Positions 58,068 to 64,000 of a DNA stretch of 64,000 nucleotides are shown one piece after another. Numbering within the stretch: the stretch's first letter is position 1; the number at the start of each line of letters is the position of its first letter. A program made the position numbers and the translations under genes. The notes under the pieces are model-generated. The model did not search any database. It saw only the letters and a list, made by a program, of their open reading frames with translations, and was not told where the DNA came from. Source of the DNA: Clostridiales bacterium (lineage in GTDB: Bacteria; Bacillota; Clostridia; Peptostreptococcales; Anaerovoracaceae); NCBI GenBank assembly GCA_022773945.1, contig JALFNS010000013.1:1-64000 (forward strand), in the 5' to 3' direction.

Positions 58068-59461
58068 GTAAGAACAAGTATGACATAATAATCGCGGGAG
58101 CCGGGGCCGGCGGAGTTTTCATGAGCTATGAGCTGGCCAGACTGAACACGGGAGCCAGAGTGCTGGTCCTGGACAAAGGCGGCAGACTTGAGGAAAGACA
58201 GTGTCCTATCAAACTGGGAAAGACGGCCAACTGTGTCAAGTGCAATCCGTGTCACATCATGAACGGCTACGGAGGAGCGGGAACGCTTTCGGATGGCAAG
58301 TACAACATCACGACCCAGTTCGGAGGCAACCTCCATGAATATGTGGGAGTTGAGAAGGCCATGGAGCTCATGGAGTACGTTGACGACGTTCTCTGCAGCA
58401 TGGGCGGTGCATCGGCAAAGCTCTATTCCACGGCAAGCAGCAGCCTTAAGACGGAGTGCCTGAGAAACAATCTCCATCTTCTGGAGGCTAAGGTTCGTCA
58501 TCTGGGAACTGACAGAAACGTTAAGATTCTGGCCAAGATGTATGATTACTGCGCCGATAAGATCGATATGATCTTTCACACTACAATTGAGGATGTAATT
58601 CATGAGGATGACGGAAGCTTCACCGTGAGAACAGACAAGGGTGATGAGTACACATGCGATAATCTTGTTCTGGCAACGGGACGTTCCGGTTCCAAGTGGA
58701 TAGGCAGGATTTGCGACAGCATGGGCATCGAGCAGAAAAAGAACCGCGTGGACATAGGCGTTCGTGTCGAGCTGCCTGCTGAAGTGTTCAAGCATATTAC
58801 CGACGATGTGTACGAGAGCAAAATCGTATACAAAACGGACAAATACAATGATATGGTGAGAACCTTCTGCATGAATCCTTACGGAGAGGTTGTAGCCGAG
58901 AATACCAACGGTATCGTTACGGTAAACGGACACAGCTACGATTCGCCTGAGCTGCATACGCAGAACACCAATTTCGCACTGCTGGTATCCAACCATTTCA
59001 CGGAGCCTTTTGACGACAGTAACGAATACGGTGAATCCATAGCCCGTCTTTCCAACATGCTTGGCGGCGGCGTGCTTCTCCAGAGATTCGGAGATCTGGT
59101 CAAGGGCAGAAGATCCAGTGAGAGAAGAATGAAGAAATGCTTCACCCAGCCTACGCTGAAGGCCACACCGGGAGATCTGAGCCTGGTAATTCCTAAGCGC
59201 CAGCTGGACAACATAATCGAGATGATATATGCACTGGACAAGATTGCGCCGGGAACGGCCAACGAGGATACGCTGCTCTACGGAGTTGAGGTCAAGTTCT
59301 ACAATTCCGTGGTCAAGGTGGACGAAAACCTGGAGACGGCAGTTCCGGGTCTCTATGCCCTGGGAGACGGATCGGGAGTTACCCATTCGCTTTCACAGGC
59401 ATCGGCCAGCGGCGTTCACGTGGCCAGAATACTCGCGGAGAAATACGGAAGCAGACAGTAA
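58064..59461 (+). CDS. FAD-dependent oxidoreductase (COG2509-like)
   Basis: A 465-residue flavoprotein. The dinucleotide loop is IIIAGAGAGGVFMSYEL at the N-terminus, and the C-terminal FAD motif is LYALGDGSGVTHSLSQA. A cysteine-rich segment, CPIKLG then CVKCNPCHIMNGYGG (about 47-68), and GAGTLSDGKYN fit the uncharacterised FAD-dependent dehydrogenase family COG2509. Substrate is unknown. It overlaps murE by four bases (ATGA), so it is translationally coupled to a cell-wall gene. Confidence 0.85.
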   Translation: MSKNKYDIIIAGAGAGGVFMSYELARLNTGARVLVLDKGGRLEERQCPIKLGKTANCVKCNPCHIMNGYGGAGTLSDGKYNITTQFGGNLHEYVGVEKAMELMEYVDDVLCSMGGASAKLYSTASSSLKTECLRNNLHLLEAKVRHLGTDRNVKILAKMYDYCADKIDMIFHTTIEDVIHEDDGSFTVRTDKGDEYTCDNLVLATGRSGSKWIGRICDSMGIEQKKNRVDIGVRVELPAEVFKHITDDVYESKIVYKTDKYNDMVRTFCMNPYGEVVAENTNGIVTVNGHSYDSPELHTQNTNFALLVSNHFTEPFDDSNEYGESIARLSNMLGGGVLLQRFGDLVKGRRSSERRMKKCFTQPTLKATPGDLSLVIPKRQLDNIIEMIYALDKIAPGTANEDTLLYGVEVKFYNSVVKVDENLETAVPGLYALGDGSGVTHSLSQASASGVHVARILAEKYGSRQ

Positions 59462-59475
59462 CGGGAGATAATGGA

Positions 59476-59883
59476 ATGAGTGATAAGGTTAAGACAGCAT
59501 TAGACAATCATCATAAGGGGTACAACTGCGCGCAGGCAGTGGCATGCGCCTTTGCGGAAGACCTGGGAATGGAGGAGAAGGAAGTCTTCAGAATAATGGA
59601 AGGCTTCGGTTTCGGTATGGGATGCATGGGAACATGCGGAGCCGTATCGGCAATGGCTGCAGTTGTGGGAATGAAGGAATCGGACGGTGCACTGGATGCG
59701 CCCGCAACGAAGAAGAACTCCTACAGACAGACGAAGCAGCTCATAGGGGAGTTCGAGAAGATGAACGGATCGGTTATATGCCGAGAGATAAAGGGAGTGG
59801 ATTCGGGAAAGGTGCTCAGAAGTTGTGATGGCTGCGTGGAGGATGCGGCTCGCCTGGTATCGGAGTACCTTAACAATGAATAA
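59476..59883 (+). CDS. C_GCAxxG_C_C family redox protein
   Basis: A 135-residue protein of the C_GCAxxG_C_C (TIGR01909-type) family. Conserved cysteines occur in YNCAQAVACAF, in GMGCMGTCGAVSAMA and in the C-terminal CREIKGVD and SCDGCVEDA. The pattern suggests a metal or iron-sulfur centre and a redox role, often next to oxidoreductases as here. It has no known reaction. It lies 14 bases after the flavoprotein gene. Confidence 0.85.
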   Translation: MSDKVKTALDNHHKGYNCAQAVACAFAEDLGMEEKEVFRIMEGFGFGMGCMGTCGAVSAMAAVVGMKESDGALDAPATKKNSYRQTKQLIGEFEKMNGSVICREIKGVDSGKVLRSCDGCVEDAARLVSEYLNNE

Positions 59884-59910
59884 CAGAAACCTGTAGGAGG
59901 AGGACTGTCG

Positions 59911-61716
59911 ATGACTGAAGTGAACGAGAAGAGAAGAAGAGCCCTCGAGTGGGCGCAGAAGGTTGTTGACGGGGTAAACAATGACCCCAGACCATTCGTC
60001 AAATGCAAGGAGAGCAGACCTATAACGGATATCAAGGATCTGCTCACATCCAGCGTGGAACTGTTTCCGGACAACATAATGTATCTGCAGAAATGGGATC
60101 CCAAGGGTGAGTATGAACCGATAACTTACAGAGAGTGCATGGCGGATGTTAACGGTCTGGGCACAGCCATGTTCCGTGCCGGCCTTAAGAACAAGAGAGT
60201 GGCGGTTATCGGACCGAACTGCTACCAGTGGTGCAGTACCTATCTGGCTGTTACTGCGGGAGGCGGCTGTATCGTGCCTCTCGACAAGGAGCTCAGTCCT
60301 GAGGAAATAAAGAATCAGATTATCAGATCTGAAGCCTCGGGCGTCGTGTTCCATAAGAAGTACACCGACATTTTCAGGGAGATGAAGGCGTCGGGGGATA
60401 CTGATCTGGAAGTTCTCATAAGCTTTGACGACGAACCGGGATATGATGATGTTCTCTCCTGGAGAAATATGATCGAGGAAGGCAAGCTGCTCCTGGCTGA
60501 GGGGGACGACAGCTACATTACGGCTGAGGTTGACAATGAAGCCATGAGCATTCTCATATTCACATCGGGAACCACGGGCAAGCCTAAGGGAGTAATGCTC
60601 AGTCAGAAAAATGTATGTGCAGAGCTTATGATAGCTCCTACAATATTCACACTTGAAGCGGAGGACAGATATCTCTCCTTCCTGCCGCTGCATCATACAT
60701 ACGAATGCACATGCTGCTTCCTCATGGCCATATACAAAGGCTCATCGGTGGCATTCTGCCAGGGGCTGAAGTATATAACCAAAAACCTCAAGGAGACAAG
60801 GCCGACCATGATGCTGGGCGTACCTGCTCTCTATGAGAAGCTGTATCGCACCATCTGGAAGAACGTGCGCAAGCAGGGCAAGGAGAAGCTGCTGAAGAAA
60901 GTTATCAAGGTAAACAGAGTTACCAGGAAATTCGGCATAGATCTGGGTAACAAGTTCTTCGGAGAGATCAGAGCCATATTCGGAGGCAGAATGAAGACGC
61001 TGATCTGTGGCGGAGCCAAGATAGACCCTGAGATTCTCGATGGTCTGAGAGACTTCGGATTCAATGCTCTTCAGGGCTACGGCCTCACGGAGGCTGCACC
61101 TATGGGAGCCTTCAACCCTCAGGATGCACCTAACTCCAGATCAGTGGGAGTGCCTTTCCCGGGACAGGAAATCAAGACTGTAAACGCCAATGAGGAGGGT
61201 ATCGGAGAAATATGCATTCGCGGTGAGAATCTGATGATGGGATATTTCCACGATCCGGAGGAGACGGCCAGGGTTATCGACAGTGAGGGATGGTTCCATA
61301 CGGGAGATCTGGGTTATGTTGACTCAGACGGATATGCATATCTGACCGGCCGTGCCAAGAATGTCATAATCACTAAGAACGGCAAGAACGTTTATCCGGA
61401 GGAGATTGAATACCAGCTGGGGCTTTTGCCTTTCGTGGCTGAGTCCTTCGTGTTTGAGGATACCAATGCGGCCGGCAACGATACGGTTATAGTTGCTTCC
61501 GTGAAGGTGGATGAGGAGGAAGTCAGGGAGCTTATAGGCGAAGACTTCAGTGATGAGGATCTCAAGAAACTCATATGGACTCATGTGGACGAGATAAACG
61601 ACAGTGCGCCGCCTTACAGGAGAATCAGGAAGGTTATTCTCAGGAAGAAAGATTTCGTGCACAACACATCGTCAAAGCTTATAAGGTTTGCTGAGGAGAA
61701 TAAGACAGAGGAATAG
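59911..61716 (+). CDS. AMP-forming acyl-CoA synthetase (long-chain type)
   Basis: A 601-residue adenylate-forming enzyme, activating a carboxylate as acyl-AMP and then acyl-CoA. The ATP loop is FTSGTTGKPKGVM (about residues 218-230), the A5 motif is GYGLTEAAP, the A7 motif is WFHTGDLGYVD, and the hinge is GRAKNVIITKNGKNVYPEEIE. It matches long-chain fatty-acid CoA ligases in length. Why it sits with amino-acid racemases is unclear; it could activate an amino-acid-derived or fatty acid. It follows GGAGGAGG with a seven-base gap. Confidence 0.88.
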   Translation: MTEVNEKRRRALEWAQKVVDGVNNDPRPFVKCKESRPITDIKDLLTSSVELFPDNIMYLQKWDPKGEYEPITYRECMADVNGLGTAMFRAGLKNKRVAVIGPNCYQWCSTYLAVTAGGGCIVPLDKELSPEEIKNQIIRSEASGVVFHKKYTDIFREMKASGDTDLEVLISFDDEPGYDDVLSWRNMIEEGKLLLAEGDDSYITAEVDNEAMSILIFTSGTTGKPKGVMLSQKNVCAELMIAPTIFTLEAEDRYLSFLPLHHTYECTCCFLMAIYKGSSVAFCQGLKYITKNLKETRPTMMLGVPALYEKLYRTIWKNVRKQGKEKLLKKVIKVNRVTRKFGIDLGNKFFGEIRAIFGGRMKTLICGGAKIDPEILDGLRDFGFNALQGYGLTEAAPMGAFNPQDAPNSRSVGVPFPGQEIKTVNANEEGIGEICIRGENLMMGYFHDPEETARVIDSEGWFHTGDLGYVDSDGYAYLTGRAKNVIITKNGKNVYPEEIEYQLGLLPFVAESFVFEDTNAAGNDTVIVASVKVDEEEVRELIGEDFSDEDLKKLIWTHVDEINDSAPPYRRIRKVILRKKDFVHNTSSKLIRFAEENKTEE

Positions 61717-61718
61717 AA

Positions 61719-62834
61719 ATGAGCGGAATTTACAGAAAAAGAGGACATCCCAGACTGGTTATAGACCTGTTCAAGCTGAAAAACAATATCAACAAGGTTC
61801 AGAACAGATGCAGAGACTGCGGTGTCGAGATTGCCGGCGTTATCAAGGGCTGCACGGGGCTCATTCCGTGTGTGGAGCAGTTTGCCAAGGCGGGTTGCCG
61901 CTGGATAGCATCCTCCAGACTGGAGCAGTTGGCCAGAGTCAGGAATTCGGGAATACAGACGGATCTGATGATGATCAGGGTTCCCGGACTCAGCGAGGCA
62001 GAGGACGTAGTGAGAATCTGTGACTACAGCCTCAACAGTGAGCTCGTCGTGCTGGAGGAGCTCAACAGGCAGGCGAGAGAACAGGACAAGCTTCATAAGG
62101 TTATCCTGATGGCGGATATAGGAGATCTGAGAGAAGGTTTCTGGGACAAGGAGGAGATGCTCCGCGTCGCTATGATGGTGGAGAAGGACATGAAGAATCT
62201 GGAGCTTGCAGGCGTAGGCACCAATGTGGGTTGTTACGGTTCCGTTGTGGCCACATCGGAGAAGCTTCAGGAGCTTGTGGATATTGCCGAGGATATAGAG
62301 AACCACATAGGCAGAGAGCTTGAAATCATATCGGGTGGAGCCACCACATCTCTCATGAGAGTGTGGGACGGAGACCTGCCGGAGAGAATCAATATGCTGC
62401 GCGTAGGTGAGGGAATTCTTCTGGCCAGAGATCTTAAGGAGTACTTCGGATACGATATGGATGAGCTTTTCAGCGATGTCTTCACTCTCAGAGCCGAGGT
62501 TATCGAGGTCAAGGACAAGCCTTCCCACCCTGTAGGAGAAATCGGAATCGATGCCTTCGGTCATCAGATGGAATACGAGGACAGAGGCATTAGGAGAAGG
62601 GCGCTTCTGGCACTGGGAAAGGTGGACTTCGGCGGAAGTATCGACGAGCTGCTTCCGAGAATGGATGGAATCGAGATTCTGGGAGCATCTTCCGATCACA
62701 CCATTCTTGACATTCAGGATCTGGTGGACCGGGGCGGAGACCTCAAGGTCGGAGATGTGGTTGAGTTTGACCTCAATTACGCCACTATGGTTTATCTGAC
62801 CAATTCGGACAATATAGAAAAAGCATATATTTAA
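61719..62834 (+). CDS. orr: PLP-dependent amino-acid racemase, ornithine racemase-like
   Basis: A 371-residue fold-III PLP enzyme of the alanine-racemase N-terminal family. The PLP lysine lies in VIKGCTG (about residue 44). Blocks such as SLNSELVVLEELNRQA, ILMADIGDLREGFWD, GEIGIDAFGHQ and EILGASSDHTILDI recall clostridial ornithine racemase, which makes D-Orn from L-Orn. It overlaps nothing but starts three bases after the ligase stop. No ornithine aminomutase genes are visible in this window. Another diamino or neutral amino acid cannot be excluded. Confidence 0.75.
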   Translation: MSGIYRKRGHPRLVIDLFKLKNNINKVQNRCRDCGVEIAGVIKGCTGLIPCVEQFAKAGCRWIASSRLEQLARVRNSGIQTDLMMIRVPGLSEAEDVVRICDYSLNSELVVLEELNRQAREQDKLHKVILMADIGDLREGFWDKEEMLRVAMMVEKDMKNLELAGVGTNVGCYGSVVATSEKLQELVDIAEDIENHIGRELEIISGGATTSLMRVWDGDLPERINMLRVGEGILLARDLKEYFGYDMDELFSDVFTLRAEVIEVKDKPSHPVGEIGIDAFGHQMEYEDRGIRRRALLALGKVDFGGSIDELLPRMDGIEILGASSDHTILDIQDLVDRGGDLKVGDVVEFDLNYATMVYLTNSDNIEKAYI

Positions 62835-62872
62835 TCATTGTTTATCAATCAGAAATTACGGAGTGTGTTGAA

Positions 62873-64000
62873 ATGACGGAGAACTTAAACAAGAAAGAAC
62901 CGAGAGGAGTGGCGCTGCTGCCGATAATAATATTCCTCATCGTCTACCTGGGCAGCGGCATTTATTACGAATACATCAACCCGCCTGAAGGCGGAATGGG
63001 ATTCTATGTAATGTCTGTTGTAGTGGCATTCATGATATCCCTGACCGTGGCTTTCTGCCAGAACAGAGAGCTTTCTTTCAACGAGAAGATTACAGTATGC
63101 GCCAGAGGAATAGGCGATGACAATATAACAATCATGCTGTTCATATTCCTTATGGCGGGTGCCTTCAGCGGAATCGCCAGTGAGGCGGGCGGAGCAGCCA
63201 GCACGGCAAACATGCTTCTCAATGTTATTCCTGCCAGCTTCGCCATTCCGGGACTGTTCATCATCGCCTGTCTCATATCCATGGCCATGGGAACATCCTG
63301 CGGAACGATAACGGTTCTGACTCCTATAGCTGTCAATGTGGCGGTATCTGCGGAGCTGAGTCTTCCGTTCTGTGTGGCGACAATAGTCGGCGGCGCAATG
63401 TTCGGCGACAACCTGTCATTTATCAGTGACACGACAATAGCAGCCACCAAGACTCAGGGTGTTGAGATGAAGGCCAAGTTCAGAGAGAACCTGAAGATTT
63501 CCGTGCCGGCAGCTGTCATAACACTGATTGTTATAGTTGTTATCTGTCTCCAGGGCGGAGCCGCGGAGCTGGAGCACTTCGATTTCAACACGCTTCAGGC
63601 AATACCTTACTTCGTTGTCCTCATAGCGGCCATATGCGGAATCAACGTGTTCATCGTACTGGGAGGAGGAACAATCCTCTTCGCCATAGTGGGACTCATC
63701 ACGGGAAGTCTCTCTGTGAGTAGCGCATTCAGCTCCATGGGATCGGGAACCTCCGGCATGTTTGAGACAATGATAGTGACGATTCTCGTCGCATCCATGG
63801 GAGCTCTCATGAAGGAGTACGGCGGTTTCGCATACATTCTCAAGGTGATAACGAAGATGTTCAAAAGCCGCAAGGGCGGAGAACTGGGCGTAGGCATACT
63901 CACCTCTGTAATGGATGTGGCCACTGCCAATAATACTGTGGCCATAGTAATGGCAGGCCCTATTGCCAAGGAAGTTTCGGAGAGATATGAAATCAGACCG
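62873..64000 (+). CDS. NhaC family antiporter, 5' part (runs off the right edge)
   Basis: An open frame starts at ATG 62873 and is unbroken for 376 codons to the edge, so the C-terminal end is missing. The product has many membrane segments and NhaC blocks: LFIFLMAGAFSGIASEAGG, MAMGTSCGTITVLTPIAV, GGAMFGDNLSFISDTTIAA and TSVMDVATANNTVAIVMAGP. It is related to, but clearly distinct from, the NhaC gene at 39118-40746. Position behind a racemase suggests that it exchanges an amino acid for cations, which some NhaC relatives do. A GGAG ribosome site lies upstream. Confidence 0.9.
   Translation, partial: MTENLNKKEPRGVALLPIIIFLIVYLGSGIYYEYINPPEGGMGFYVMSVVVAFMISLTVAFCQNRELSFNEKITVCARGIGDDNITIMLFIFLMAGAFSGIASEAGGAASTANMLLNVIPASFAIPGLFIIACLISMAMGTSCGTITVLTPIAVNVAVSAELSLPFCVATIVGGAMFGDNLSFISDTTIAATKTQGVEMKAKFRENLKISVPAAVITLIVIVVICLQGGAAELEHFDFNTLQAIPYFVVLIAAICGINVFIVLGGGTILFAIVGLITGSLSVSSAFSSMGSGTSGMFETMIVTILVASMGALMKEYGGFAYILKVITKMFKSRKGGELGVGILTSVMDVATANNTVAIVMAGPIAKEVSERYEIRP

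Overview
The window looks like the chromosome of an anaerobic, low-to-moderate G+C Firmicute, probably a Clostridia member. Supporting marks are hslVU followed by codY, the sporulation gene yunB, a one-piece pyruvate:ferredoxin oxidoreductase, the cdaA-cdaR-glmM block, a 15-gene tRNA cluster and Gram-positive style promoters, SOS box and ribosome sites. The exact genus cannot be read from the sequence. No phage, insertion sequence with transposase, rRNA or CRISPR array was seen.

Layout. 1-5101: end of hslV, hslU, codY, yunB, hflX and a YigZ/IMPACT protein. 5116-6691: two strong promoters and 15 tRNAs. 6722-10788: radical SAM protein, long-form HPF, a TetR gene with a membrane-anchored Ntn hydrolase, and a pyridoxamine-oxidase-fold protein. 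10834-20301: a long operon from c-di-AMP synthesis (cdaA, cdaR) through amino-sugar synthesis (glmM, glmS) to N-acetylhexosamine salvage (NahK-like kinase, an unusual ROK-type kinase, nagA) and ahcY. 20302-20842: a convergent intergenic region with an array of short inverted repeats spaced about 31 bp. 20843-24874: gltX, and a metal-responsive ArsR repressor with a P-type ATPase that lacks most of its nucleotide-binding domain. 24882-29390: a minus-strand aromatic amino-acid operon (aroF-tyrA-aroA-pheA) behind a Phe/Tyr-rich leader peptide and an attenuator. 29465-30043: ferritin. 30044-30883: a second convergent non-coding region with two large palindromes and a second, smaller copy of the 31-bp array. 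30884-34132: hydantoinase/dihydropyrimidinase and an NCS1 transporter with a candidate CodY box. 34409-41719: nth, a second pyridoxamine-oxidase-fold gene, serC-serA, an AEC transporter, an NhaC antiporter and a LuxR-type regulator. 41824-46494: SOS-controlled dinB, a D,D-carboxypeptidase and uvrC. 46526-54478: PFOR, a DUF1292 protein and a SWIM/SNF2 helicase. 54495-64000: one apparent operon with a D-aspartate-ligase-like ATP-grasp enzyme, Asp/Glu racemase, MurE of non-DAP type, FAD oxidoreductase, C_GCAxxG_C_C protein, acyl-CoA synthetase, ornithine-racemase-like enzyme and an NhaC antiporter running off the right edge.

The genes join into several working units: protein quality control and nutrient sensing (hslVU-codY), coupling of c-di-AMP to cell-wall precursor supply (cdaA-glmM-glmS), attenuated aromatic biosynthesis, and a last operon that reads as supply and attachment of D-amino acids to a Lys- or Orn-type peptidoglycan. 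The least explained material is non-coding: the 31-bp phased inverted-repeat arrays in two convergent intergenic regions and the long imperfect palindromes next to one of them.
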